From DATBIS01 sp036556805 (GTDB lineage: Bacteria; Actinomycetota; UBA4738; HRBIN12), in assembly GCA_036556805.1 (NCBI GenBank), contig DATBIS010000109.1, positions 1-38,847 of the forward strand: 38,847 nt of DNA, given 5' to 3'. The translations under genes were made by a program, and so were the position numbers. The notes under the pieces are model-generated. The model searched no databases. It had not been told where the DNA came from and saw only the letters and a program-made list of their open reading frames with translations. Below are positions 26,577-34,254 of this stretch, piece after piece. Numbering within the stretch: position 1 is the first letter of the stretch; each line of letters starts with the position of its first letter.

Positions 26577-28021
26577 CACTCCCCTCCCTTTCGGAACAGC
26601 CGCCATCGGCGTGGGCGCTTGCCCTCCTCCTCCAGCGTGGCGCCGATCCCCGAGCCGGGCTTCCCGGCGTGCTCGGGAATCCGCCCTCGGTCGGCATCCT
26701 CGTCGATCACCACGACGCGAGGGGTGGTGCCGGCCGGAGCTTCGCTCGGAGGGGCGGTTCGCTTCTGCCGATCCTGGTCGAAGAGGTCTTCATCGAGCTC
26801 GGCGACGTCGGGTTCCGGGTGGGGTCGCGCGGGCGCCTTGGTCGGAACCGGCTTCGGGGAGCTCCTCGCGGCGGCGCTCGGGAGCTTCCCGGCGGCGCTG
26901 GGCGAGGAGGCCGAAGCGGCCGGCCGTGCGGCGGCGGGTTTGCGTGGTGCCGCCTGCTTCGGCGGTTCCGTTCGCGGCGGAGGCGGAACGGCCTCAGCCT
27001 TCGCCGTTGCAGGCTCGGGCGGCGGAGCCGCATCAACCTCCGAGGTCGGCGGCCCGACCGTCTCGGGTTCCGGTTCGGGGTCCGGTTCGGGGTCCGAAGG
27101 CGCTTCGACGACCGGCGGCAGGATCACCGACGGAAGGTCGTTGAAGCTGGGCATCGGGCCCCCGGGCACCGCCCGGGATGCGACCTCGTCCGCGAGGCGC
27201 CGGTAGCTCTGGGCGCCCTTTGACTTCGGGTCGTACACGGTGATCGGCTGGCCGTACCCCGGAGCCTCCGAGAGCCGCACGGTGCGGGGGATGATGACGT
27301 CGTACACGAGATCGCCGAAGTACTTCTGGACCTCCTCCACCACCTGCTCCGAGAGCTTCGTCCTGGGGTCGAACATCGTCATGACGATCCCGGACAGCCG
27401 AAGCTGTGGGTTGATGTTCTGCTGCACCAGCCCGACGTTCCGCAGCAGCTGCCCGAGACCCTCGAGCGCGTAGTACTCGCATTGGATCGGGACGATGAGC
27501 TCCTCGGCCGCGGTGAGCGCGTTCACGGTGAGCAGCCCGAGCGAGGGGGGACAGTCGAGGATGATGAACTCGTACGCCTGCGACTGGCGGAGCGGCTCGA
27601 TCGCCTTCTTCAGCTTCGCCTCTCGCGAGAACTGGCTGACGAGCTCGATCTCGGCGCCGGCGAGGTCGATCGTGCTGGGAACCGCGGAGAGACCGTCCAC
27701 CGCCGTGGGGATGACCGAGTCCTCGAGAGGAGCGTCCGATGCGAGAACGTCATACACGGTGATGGCACGCGCCTCGTGCCGGATCCCCATGCCGGTTGAG
27801 GCGTTGCCCTGAGGATCGAGGTCGATCACGAGCGTGGGGTGCCCGTTCTCGGCGAGGGCGGCGCCGAGCGAGACCGCGGTGGTGCTCTTCCCGACCCCAC
27901 CCTTCTGGTTGGCGATCGCGATGACGCGGGTGCCGCGGGCCTTCGGGCGCTTCGTCGCGGCTTTCGTCTCGGTCGCGGTGGAAGAAAGCGGGGACGCCGA
28001 GGAGGCGGCTGGTTCGCTCAC
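26576..28021 (-). CDS. parA: Chromosome-partitioning ATPase ParA with long C-terminal Pro/Ala-rich tail
   Basis: This 481-residue protein has a normal ParA domain at residues about 30-285. The deviant Walker A is KGGVGKST (40-47), DLDPQGNAS follows near 68, and DCPPSLGLLTVNA near 156. The remaining roughly 195 residues are a low-complexity tail: an acidic EP repeat (PEPDPEPEPE), Pro/Ala/Lys-rich stretches, an acidic patch (DVAELDEDLFDQD), a short strand-like RVVVIDEDAD and a basic end (RRWRLFRKGG). Typical ParA proteins are about 250-330 residues, so the tail is unusual. The 20-30-residue head is also disordered. The start GTG 28021 overlaps the rsmG stop by four bases, and the stop overlaps parB by one. 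The reading frame is unbroken with codon use like its neighbours. Confidence 0.94.
   Translation of the reverse strand: MSEPAASSASPLSSTATETKAATKRPKARGTRVIAIANQKGGVGKSTTAVSLGAALAENGHPTLVIDLDPQGNASTGMGIRHEARAITVYDVLASDAPLEDSVIPTAVDGLSAVPSTIDLAGAEIELVSQFSREAKLKKAIEPLRQSQAYEFIILDCPPSLGLLTVNALTAAEELIVPIQCEYYALEGLGQLLRNVGLVQQNINPQLRLSGIVMTMFDPRTKLSEQVVEEVQKYFGDLVYDVIIPRTVRLSEAPGYGQPITVYDPKSKGAQSYRRLADEVASRAVPGGPMPSFNDLPSVILPPVVEAPSDPEPDPEPEPETVGPPTSEVDAAPPPEPATAKAEAVPPPPRTEPPKQAAPRKPAAARPAASASSPSAAGKLPSAAARSSPKPVPTKAPARPHPEPDVAELDEDLFDQDRQKRTAPPSEAPAGTTPRVVVIDEDADRGRIPEHAGKPGSGIGATLEEEGKRPRRWRLFRKGGE
27070..27096. repeat. 12-base tandem repeat inside the parA tail
   Basis: CCGGTTCGGGGT occurs twice in tandem (27070-27093), followed by a partial third unit. 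It encodes the Glu/Pro/Asp repeat of the ParA tail on the minus strand. Length may vary between strains by slippage in multiples of four codons. Confidence 0.6.
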
Positions 28022-28632
28022 TGACGGCTCATGATAGCGAGCGGCCCTCTGCTTGCAACCGGAGGTGCGGTGAGAATGCGCACGTCGACGCCCGCAGGCA
28101 CGTCTGCTGCCCGAAAGCTCGTGCCTGCGAAGTACACCAGGCGCCCGGCCGCCCCCAAGAGCGGCGCGGCCGCCCTCCAGCTCCCCTCAGGTCCCGCGAA
28201 GGCGCGCGCGAACGCGAGATCGAACGGCCCTCGGACGTCCTCGACGCGCGAGCGCCTCACGTCCGCGTTCGCGAGCCAGAGACGCTCGGTCGCGAGCTCC
28301 AGGAACGCGGCCCGCCGCGCGCGGGACTCCACCAGCACGACGGACAGGGCCGGCCGAGCGATCGCTACGATGATGCCGGGGAGTCCCCCGCCCGAGCCGA
28401 GGTCGACGGCGTACCGATCGTCCGCCTCGACCGCGAGCGCGGCTCGGAGCGAGTCGAGCACGTGGCGCTCGCGGAGACGGGGCACGTCGGCGGTCGAGAC
28501 GACGCCGAGGGGAGCTCCACGCTCCGTGAGCAGCTGCTCGAAGGCCTCGAGGCGCGCGACCTGATCGTCGGCGAGGCTGACCCCGAGTTCGGCAGCTTGG
28601 GAAGTCAGACCCTCATGTTTCACGTGAAACAT
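28018..28632 (-). CDS. rsmG: 16S rRNA (guanine-N7) methyltransferase RsmG (GidB)
   Basis: This 204-residue SAM-dependent enzyme methylates G527 of 16S rRNA. The SAM-binding motif is AVDLGSGGGLPGIIVAIARP near residue 94, preceded by RLRERHVLDSL, with the downstream ARAFAG near 149. The first residues MFHVKH are encoded by a perfect parS palindrome (see the parS entry), so the N-terminus is fixed by DNA function. It overlaps parA by four bases and follows jag by 24 bases, in the conserved yidC-jag-rsmG-parA-parB order. Confidence 0.93.
   Translation of the reverse strand: MFHVKHEGLTSQAAELGVSLADDQVARLEAFEQLLTERGAPLGVVSTADVPRLRERHVLDSLRAALAVEADDRYAVDLGSGGGLPGIIVAIARPALSVVLVESRARRAAFLELATERLWLANADVRRSRVEDVRGPFDLAFARAFAGPEGSWRAAAPLLGAAGRLVYFAGTSFRAADVPAGVDVRILTAPPVASRGPLAIMSRQ
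28615..28632. promoter_or_regulatory. parS: parS centromere site within the start of rsmG
   Basis: The sequence ATGTTTCACGTGAAACAT is a perfect 18-base palindrome containing the 16-base consensus parS TGTTTCACGTGAAACA (28616-28631) without mismatch. ParB should load here. It lies about 3 kb from dnaA and codes for Met-Phe-His-Val-Lys-His of RsmG. Confidence 0.93.
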
Positions 28633-28656
28633 CCGTCCCGGGCCGAACCCGGTGGG

Positions 28657-29310
28657 TCAGCGCTTCCGGATCACGACGAAGCGGTTCGGCTCCTCGCCCC
28701 GGCTCGAGCTCTCGACCCCCGGGACCGTCGCCACTGCATCGTGCACGATCTTCCGCTCGAAGGGGTTCATCGGCTCGAGCTCTTCCTCTCGCCCGGATGA
28801 GGCTACCCGGCGCGCCGTGTCCACGGCCTTCTTCGCCAGCCGGTCCTCGCGCCGCTTCCGGTAGTCCTCGACGTCCACGATGACCCGGACCCGTTCATCC
28901 AGTCGCCGGCCAACCACGAGCCGGGTCAGCTCCTGGATCGCTTCCAACGTCTGCCCATGGCGTCCGATCAGCAAGGCCATGTCGTCCTCGTCGTCTCCGA
29001 CGATGTCGACATACATATGACCTCCGTGCTCGGCCGGCTCCGCGGTGGCGTCGATGTCCATCCGGGCGAGCAACTCGTCCACGAAGTCCGCGGCCGCGTC
29101 TGCCTGCTCCTCGAGGTCTTCGACGTCGACGTCCTCCGATCGCACGCTCACCCGCACGATCGCCTCCTGCGACCCCACGCCCAGGAAGCCGCCGCGAGCC
29201 TCCTGGAGTACCTCGATCCTCGCCTCCTGCTCGGTGACGCCAAGTTCCGCGAGCGCGGCCTCGACGGCCTCCTCAACGGTTGGGGCGGCCTTTTCCGTTG
29301 CTCGAGCCAC
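28657..29310 (-). CDS. jag: Jag / KhpB-like RNA-binding protein (Jag_N-KH-R3H)
   Basis: This 217-residue protein has an N-terminal Jag_N domain (about 8-55, EEAVEAALAELGVTEQEARI and LQEARGGFLGVGSQEAIVRV), an acidic linker, a KH domain (about 95-150, with LIGRHGQTLEAIQELTRLVV) and a C-terminal R3H domain (about 150-215, EPMNPFERKIVHDAV). It is an RNA-binding partner of KhpA and is linked genetically with YidC in many bacteria. GTG 29310 overlaps the 3' end of yidC by 38 bases, so the two are strongly coupled. Length is normal for the actinobacterial form. Confidence 0.92.
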   Translation of the reverse strand: MARATEKAAPTVEEAVEAALAELGVTEQEARIEVLQEARGGFLGVGSQEAIVRVSVRSEDVDVEDLEEQADAAADFVDELLARMDIDATAEPAEHGGHMYVDIVGDDEDDMALLIGRHGQTLEAIQELTRLVVGRRLDERVRVIVDVEDYRKRREDRLAKKAVDTARRVASSGREEELEPMNPFERKIVHDAVATVPGVESSSRGEEPNRFVVIRKR

Positions 29311-30520
29311 TGCTGCCTCCGGGCCTCTTCTTTCCTGGCGGCGGTTTCCTCCCGCCGGTCGGCCGGGAGCCCGGTGAGGGCTTCCTTCCGCTGGATGGGT
29401 TCCGACGTGCGGCCGGCTTCCCGCGAGCCGGCGGTTGCTTGGTCGACGCGCCCCGCCGTTCGCGCTCCGCCTCTGCGCGCTCCATGAGCCCCGACATCAG
29501 TCCCCGCTTCTGCTTCGGGGGCCGCTCGGCAAGCTCGCGCTTGCGGCGCTCGAGGGCATCGGGGCCGATGTGGCCGGCGCGCATCAGGAGGGACTGCTGC
29601 CCGATCTGCCAGAAGTTGGCGGTCGTCCAGTAGACAACGAGGCCCGACGGGAACGTGAACCCGAAGATGCCGAACATCACCGGCATGATCTTCAGGAGCA
29701 GCTGCTGTTGCTGTGACGAGGCACCGGGCGGGCTCGCGCGCTGCATCTGGCGCTGCTGGAAGAACGTCGTGGCGATCATCGTCGCGAGGAACAGGAAGTA
29801 GGGGACCTTGTAGGCCGCACCGTTGCCGCAGTCCTCTCGGGCCTCGCTCGAGGCCTGGAAGGGGAGCTGGTCACCCTGGTCGTTGAGCAGCGGTTTTCCG
29901 GCCACGACGGGCTGACGGTTGTGGTCGACGATCTGGGCATCCGTCCCCGCCTGCGCGGCGGAGCACTGCAGGTTGAGCCAGAGGAAGTCGAGGTCTTGGT
30001 GGATCACGACGTTGTGGAAAAGATCGGAGTCCACCGGCAAGTGGTTGTTGTGGATCTCGTAGGCGCCCACCTGGCTCGCGTACTCCGAGGAAGACTGGCC
30101 CTCGACGACCGCGATGGCGGTCGGAGGTTCCGAGCCGCTGACCGCGATCAGCGAGGGCGGTCTCACCACGGCGTACATCGCCACGAGGAGGGGGAACTGC
30201 AGAAGAAGCGGGAGACAGCCGCCGAGCGGGTTCACCCCGTGCTCGCGGTAGAGCTTCATCGTCTCTTCCTGCGCCTTCTGCTTGTTGCCCTTGAACTTGC
30301 GCTGCAGCTCCTTCACCTTTGGCTGGATCGCCTGCATCGCCTGCATCGATTTGATCTGCTTGATGCCGAGGGGGAGCAGGACGACGCGGATCAGGATCGT
30401 GAGGATGATGATCGAGATGCCGAAGTTCGGTATGACGTCATACAGGGCAGCGAGCACCCAGCCGATGCCATTGAGCAGCGCCTGGAAAAGCGGAGAGATG
30501 ACGGGGATCTCGGCCAGCAT
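29273..30520 (-). CDS. yidC: Membrane protein insertase YidC
   Basis: This 415-residue insertase has its first helix near residues 15-30, then helix 2 with IIILTILIRVVLLPLGIKQI, which carries the functional Arg (residue about 46) in the groove, a cytoplasmic coiled region (QPKVKELQRKFKG), and LLLQFPLLVAMYAVVRP. An outside loop follows, then FLFLATMIATTFFQQRQMQR and IMPVMFGIFGFTFPSGLVVY. The loop at about residues 125-230 is larger than in short Gram-positive forms. The C-terminal 75 residues are a basic, Gly/Pro/Arg/Lys-rich tail, as in other actinobacteria, likely contacting ribosomes. The start shares a base with the yidD stop (TGATG). Confidence 0.94.
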   Translation of the reverse strand: MLAEIPVISPLFQALLNGIGWVLAALYDVIPNFGISIIILTILIRVVLLPLGIKQIKSMQAMQAIQPKVKELQRKFKGNKQKAQEETMKLYREHGVNPLGGCLPLLLQFPLLVAMYAVVRPPSLIAVSGSEPPTAIAVVEGQSSSEYASQVGAYEIHNNHLPVDSDLFHNVVIHQDLDFLWLNLQCSAAQAGTDAQIVDHNRQPVVAGKPLLNDQGDQLPFQASSEAREDCGNGAAYKVPYFLFLATMIATTFFQQRQMQRASPPGASSQQQQLLLKIMPVMFGIFGFTFPSGLVVYWTTANFWQIGQQSLLMRAGHIGPDALERRKRELAERPPKQKRGLMSGLMERAEAERERRGASTKQPPARGKPAARRNPSSGRKPSPGSRPTGGRKPPPGKKRPGGSSGSSNGKGRPNR

Positions 30521-30810
30521 CAGGCTGCGCCCCGCCGTATGTCGGCATCATACGACCCGACCGGTGGATGCTCCACGCCGCCCTTGCCGAACGGGTTGCA
30601 CCGGAGCACGCGCCAGACCGCGAGCCCGGTTCCGACGACGGCGCCCCGGGCACGGATCGCCTCCTCGGCGTACGCCGAGCACGTCGGGAAGAAGCGGCAT
30701 TGGCCGCCGAGCCATCCGGAGAACGAGGCTCGGTACACGCGGATCCCGCCGATGAGGAGAGCCCGCGCGGGGGCGCCGGCGATCCGAAGGAAGCGGCGCA
30801 GGTCCTTCAC
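30520..30810 (-). CDS. yidD: Membrane protein insertion efficiency factor YidD
   Basis: This 96-residue protein carries the YidD family core: an amphipathic N-terminal helix, then CRFFPTCSAYAEEAIRARG with its conserved cysteines near residues 38-44, then WRVLRCNPFGKGGVEHPP. It sits on the inner face of the membrane and helps YidC-dependent insertion. The start is GTG 30810, overlapping the rnpA stop by four bases (GTGA), and the stop overlaps yidC by one base. Confidence 0.94.
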   Translation of the reverse strand: MKDLRRFLRIAGAPARALLIGGIRVYRASFSGWLGGQCRFFPTCSAYAEEAIRARGAVVGTGLAVWRVLRCNPFGKGGVEHPPVGSYDADIRRGAA

Positions 30811-31115
30811 GGGCGAGCCGCCTCGGCGCGGGGCAGCAACTCGGTCATCTCGGCCACCAGGTCTTGCGTCTTGGCGTCCCGGATGCCTTGCCTCGCAACC
30901 AGAACGACGTCGTAATCATCTTTGAGCCGCGGCGCGACCTCGCGCCAGGCCGCCCGGAGGATCCTCCTGGCCCGGTTCCGCTCGACGGCGCCCCCCACAC
31001 GGCGGGTGGCGACCACGGCGGACTCCCCGGAGCCGGGCGCGAGAAACAGTACCACCCGTTGCGCGTGCAACGGGGTGCCGGTGGAGAGGGTGCGCTCGAC
31101 GTCGAACGAGCCCAC
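30807..31115 (-). CDS. rnpA: Ribonuclease P protein component
   Basis: This protein of about 102 residues has the RNR motif EDGE: AVERNRARRILRAAWREV, with conserved FDVERTLSTG before it and DYDVVLVARQGI after. It binds the RNase P RNA and helps 5' maturation of tRNA. I place the start at GTG 31115, five bases after the rpmH stop. This gives a slightly short N-terminus, and there is no clear ribosome-binding site. In-frame codons upstream inside rpmH (FGLTP) fit the family N-terminus as well, so a CTG start at the rpmH stop or a longer overlapping start, as known in Thermus, is possible. It is the usual neighbour of rpmH. Confidence 0.9.
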   Translation of the reverse strand: MGSFDVERTLSTGTPLHAQRVVLFLAPGSGESAVVATRRVGGAVERNRARRILRAAWREVAPRLKDDYDVVLVARQGIRDAKTQDLVAEMTELLPRAEAARP

Positions 31116-31120
31116 GGGGG

Positions 31121-31264
31121 TCAGGCCGAAAGGCGCGAGCGGCCCTTGGACCGCCGCCGTGCGAGGATCGCGCGGCCGGCTCTCGTTCGCATCCGAACCC
31201 GAAACCCGTGCGTCTTCGCACGGTGACGGTTGTTCGGTTGGTACGTGCGCTTGCCCTTGGCCAT
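31121..31264 (-). CDS. rpmH: 50S ribosomal protein L34
   Basis: This 47-residue basic protein starts MAKGKRTYQPNNRHRAKTHG, the unmistakable L34 sequence (KRTYQPNNRHRAKTHGFRVR), and ends with KGRSRLSA. The first codons may replace the common MK(R)T. A gene this short is easily missed. It is transcribed leftward from a promoter near 31314-31343 with a leader of about 43 bases, and is followed five bases later by rnpA. It lies in the classic rpmH-dnaA divergent arrangement. Confidence 0.96.
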   Translation of the reverse strand: MAKGKRTYQPNNRHRAKTHGFRVRMRTRAGRAILARRRSKGRSRLSA

Positions 31265-31289
31265 CTCGGGATCCTCGAAACACGGTTCG

Positions 31290-31343
31290 GCCGGCGATCG
31301 CCGGCGGTCGGCCAGTATACGTGGACGTGTCTTCGCTGGACAA
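31290..31343 (-). promoter_or_regulatory. rpmH promoter and 16-base palindrome at the leader start
   Basis: On the minus strand TTGTCC (31343-31338) and TATACT (31319-31314) are separated by 18 bases, giving a start near 31307. Immediately after it lies GCCGGCGATCGCCGGC (31290-31305), a perfect palindrome. It could be an operator or a 5' hairpin in the mRNA. Confidence 0.55.
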
Positions 31344-31391
31344 AGGGCTTGACAACGAAAAGAGCGACAAGACCCCGCGCGCGTCTCGCGG

Positions 31392-31519
31392 TGTGGAAAA
31401 CCTCGGTGCTATCATCCGCGACGCCTTCCCCTCGGCGACCCGCTCCGGCGGCCCCTTCGCCAGCCGCTCCTTCCCCCCGAGGAGATTTCCACGGTTGTGG
31501 AAAGGTTCTGTGGAAACGC
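31392..31519 (+). promoter_or_regulatory. dnaA upstream region with TATCAT box and DnaA-box-like sites
   Basis: The gap rpmH-dnaA (31265-31519) holds TGTGGAAAA (31392-31400), TGTGGAAAG (31496-31504) and TGTGGAAAC (31509-31517), whose complements TTTTCCACA, CTTTCCACA and GTTTCCACA resemble the DnaA box TTATCCACA. TTTCCAC (31486-31492) and GTGGAAA (31497-31503) form an inverted repeat just before the ATG. TATCAT at 31410-31415 is the best -10 candidate for dnaA, leaving a leader of about 98 bases. The sites may serve autoregulation by DnaA or be part of the origin. Confidence 0.5.
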
Positions 31520-32923
31520 ATGGCGATAGCCTTCTCTGAACAGGAAGCGCGTGAGGCGTGGGCGCGGGTCGTCGACCGCGCACGCGAGGAGCTCCCCGAG
31601 GCCACGATCGCGATGTGGTTCGCGGACGTGCGCGCCGCGGACCTGCACGACGGGGTCCTCGAACTCGTCGCGCCGTCGGATCTTGTTCGTGATCGCTTGC
31701 AGCGCAATCACCTTGGCTTGATCGAGGAGGCTGCTGCATCGGTCGTCGGCCGACAGGTCACGGTGCACGTCGCGATCGACGAAGGGCTGCGCGGCCCCGC
31801 GTCGGAAGCCGTCCTCACGGTTCCCGAGGCCGAACCGCGGATCGCCGTGCCGGCGGAAACCGACGATCGAACGATGGGCGCGCCGGGGCTGCCGTTCCCG
31901 AACTACACGTTCGACGCGTTCGTACCCGGTCCGTCGAACCGCTTCGCGCACGCGGCGGCGATGGCCGTCGCCGAGGCCACACCGTCAACCGCCTACAACC
32001 CGCTGTTCATCTACGGCGGTACGGGACTCGGCAAGACGCACTTGCTCGTCGCGATCGGCCATCACATGTGGCGGCTCGCGCCGGCCACCAGGGTGAAGTA
32101 CGTCACGTCGGAGCAGTTCCTCACGGAGTTCATCAAGGCCGTGCGCGAACGGCAGACCGACGGCTTCCGGCGGCGCTACCGCGACGTCGACGTGCTGCTC
32201 GTCGACGACATCCAGTTCCTCGCGAAGCGCGAGGAGACGCAGGTCGAGTTCTTCCATACGTTCAACCACCTCCACGGCGCCGGCCGCCAGATCGTGATCG
32301 CATCGGACCGCCCGCCGCACGAGCTCTCCGGCCTCGAGGAGCGCCTCGTGAGCCGCTTCCGGTGGGGGCTGTGCGTGGACGTGCAGCCGCCCGACCTCGA
32401 GACGCGCATCGCGATCCTGCAGCTCAAGGCCCAGCGCGAGCACATCCTCATCCCCAACGAGGTCGTCGAGTTCGTCGCGTCGAAGTTCGACCAGTCGGTG
32501 CGCGAGCTCGAAGGAGCGCTCGTGCGTGTGGTGGCACTTTCTTCCATCACGGCCCAACCGATCGACGTCGAGCTCGCGGAACGCGCGCTCCAGGGCCTCC
32601 TGCCGCAGACCGAGACCGAGATCCCGCCGCCGCTGATCCTCGAGGAGACCGCGCGGTACTTCTCGCTCTCGACCGGCGATCTGCTCTCCAAGTCGCGGTC
32701 GAGGCCGCTCACGCAAGCCCGACACATCGCGATGTACCTCATGCGCGAGTGCACCGGCCTCTCGCTCGTGAAGATCGGCGAGATCTTCGGCGGGCGCGAT
32801 CACACCACCGCGCTGCACGGCATCAAGAAGATCGAGGCGGAGATGCAGGCCCGCGACGCGACGTTCCGCCAGGTGCAGGACCTCACGCGCAACATCCGGG
32901 GGCGCGTGCGGGGGGCCGCGTGA
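31520..32923 (+). CDS. dnaA: Chromosomal replication initiator protein DnaA
   Basis: This 467-residue initiator has the four-domain layout. Domain I (about 1-85) begins AFSEQEAREAWARVVDRARE. Domain II is short (about 86-125). Domain III (about 126-340) is an AAA+ ATPase with Walker A GGTGLGKT at 166-173 and Walker B VLLVDDIQFLAKREETQVEF. Domain IV ends with the DNA-binding signature, GRDHTTALHGIKKIE. It binds DnaA boxes and opens the origin. The start is ATG 31520 (MAIAFSEQEA); the frame is open further upstream, but that part is rpmH leader. It heads the plus-strand series. Domain II is much shorter than in Streptomyces. Confidence 0.96.
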   Translation: MAIAFSEQEAREAWARVVDRAREELPEATIAMWFADVRAADLHDGVLELVAPSDLVRDRLQRNHLGLIEEAAASVVGRQVTVHVAIDEGLRGPASEAVLTVPEAEPRIAVPAETDDRTMGAPGLPFPNYTFDAFVPGPSNRFAHAAAMAVAEATPSTAYNPLFIYGGTGLGKTHLLVAIGHHMWRLAPATRVKYVTSEQFLTEFIKAVRERQTDGFRRRYRDVDVLLVDDIQFLAKREETQVEFFHTFNHLHGAGRQIVIASDRPPHELSGLEERLVSRFRWGLCVDVQPPDLETRIAILQLKAQREHILIPNEVVEFVASKFDQSVRELEGALVRVVALSSITAQPIDVELAERALQGLLPQTETEIPPPLILEETARYFSLSTGDLLSKSRSRPLTQARHIAMYLMRECTGLSLVKIGEIFGGRDHTTALHGIKKIEAEMQARDATFRQVQDLTRNIRGRVRGAA

Positions 32924-33122
32924 CGCCGGTGGAAAACCCGTGGGCCGCCGGTGCCCTGTGTGAGCGAGGCGAAGGAGAGTTCCGGGAGCGACAGCACTTT
33001 CCCACGTGCTATCCACATGTCGGAGGTGCCCGGTACGCTCGGCAAACGGGGTGGGGCTCCCCCTTTCCACAGCCCCCACTACTGCTGTTTCAAGAAGAAG
33101 ATCAAGAGCTGAGGGGGTGGAC
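32924..33122. other. oriC: Candidate oriC: dnaA-dnaN intergenic region
   Basis: This 199-base gap is where oriC lies in many actinobacteria. It holds CTATCCACA (33009-33017, one mismatch to TTATCCACA), CTTTCCACA (33063-33071) and a weaker GGTGGAAAA (32928-32936). A patch lower in GC (about 33078-33110, TGTTTCAAGAAGAAG) lies near dnaN and could be the unwinding element. Gene directions change at dnaA, consistent with bidirectional replication from here. Only two or three good boxes are seen, so the gap before dnaA may also contribute. Confidence 0.5.
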
Positions 33123-34226
33123 ATGAAGTTCCGGTGCGATCGCGATGCCCTGTCGGAAGCCCTGCAGACCGTCCAGCGCGGGGTCTCAACGCGGCCCGGA
33201 ATCCCGGCCCTGACCGGCGTGCTCATGGAAGCCACCGACGAGGGTTGGCTCACGCTCACGACGACCGACCTCGAGGTCTCGGCGCGACTCTCGGTCGAGG
33301 TGCAGGTGCAGGAGGCCGGCATCGCGCTGGTGCCGGCGCGTCTGGTGGGGGACACGGTGAAGTCGCTCTCCGACGCGCCGGTCGAGTTCGAGACCGACCA
33401 GTCCCAGGCGCGCCTGCGCTGTGCGCACTACGAGGGGTCGTTGCGGCTGCTCCCCGCCGAGGACTTCCCAGGTCTGCAGGAGCCCTCGGGGACGGTCGTG
33501 AGCGTCGAGGCGGGGAAGTTCGCCGAGGCCGTGTCGCAGGTGGGGCGCGCGGCGAGCAGGGACGAGGCGCGACCCGTCCTCACGGGGGTGCTCCTCGAGA
33601 TCAGCCGCGAGGGCGTCGTGCTGGTGGCTACCGACTCGTACCGGCTCGCGATCCGAGACCTGGTCGCGACCTCGTCGGCGGAGGCGAAGGCGATCGTGCC
33701 CGAGCGGGCGCTGTCGGAGGCCGGACGCGCGGCCTCCGCGGACGAAAAGGGCACCGTCGAGCTGTCGGTCGACGAGTCGCAGGTGGCGTTCCGCGCCGGC
33801 TCGCTGATGCTCACGTCTCGGCTGATCGAGGGCGAGTTCCCGAACTACCGCCAGCTCTTGCCGGACGCGCACGAGAGCCGGCTGACGGTTTCGCGCCAGC
33901 AGCTGCTCGACGCCGTCCGACGGGTGGGGCTGCTCGCGCGCGACACGACTCCCGTGCGCCTCGAGTTCAACGCGCTCGGCGTGAAGCTCTCGTCGTCGTC
34001 GCCCGACCTCGGCCAGGCGGTGGAGACCGTCGAGGCGCGGTTCGAAGGTGAGGACCTCACGGTGGCGTTCAACCCGCAGTACCTGGCCGACGGGCTCACG
34101 GCCGCGACGGGTGAGTCGGTTCGGCTCGACGTGCGCGACGGCCTGAAGCCCGGCGTGGTGCGCGGGGACGGGGACGAGTTCACGTACCTCGTGATGCCCG
34201 TGCGGATCCCGGCCCCGGTCGGCTAG
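33123..34226 (+). CDS. dnaN: DNA polymerase III beta subunit (sliding clamp)
   Basis: This 367-residue clamp protein starts at ATG 33123 (MKFRCDRDALSEALQTVQRG) with GAGGGGG about six bases upstream. Its three repeats are visible through segments such as PALTGVLMEATDEGWLTLTT, DEARPVLTGVLLEISREGVV with VATDSYRLA, and the C-terminal end EFTYLVMPVRIP, which lines the partner-binding pocket. It forms the ring that tethers DNA polymerase III to DNA. It sits in the conserved dnaA-dnaN-recF order, 28 bases before recF. Confidence 0.97.
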   Translation: MKFRCDRDALSEALQTVQRGVSTRPGIPALTGVLMEATDEGWLTLTTTDLEVSARLSVEVQVQEAGIALVPARLVGDTVKSLSDAPVEFETDQSQARLRCAHYEGSLRLLPAEDFPGLQEPSGTVVSVEAGKFAEAVSQVGRAASRDEARPVLTGVLLEISREGVVLVATDSYRLAIRDLVATSSAEAKAIVPERALSEAGRAASADEKGTVELSVDESQVAFRAGSLMLTSRLIEGEFPNYRQLLPDAHESRLTVSRQQLLDAVRRVGLLARDTTPVRLEFNALGVKLSSSSPDLGQAVETVEARFEGEDLTVAFNPQYLADGLTAATGESVRLDVRDGLKPGVVRGDGDEFTYLVMPVRIPAPVG

Positions 34227-34254
34227 AGGGGTTGCCCCGCAGGGCGTTTCGTCA

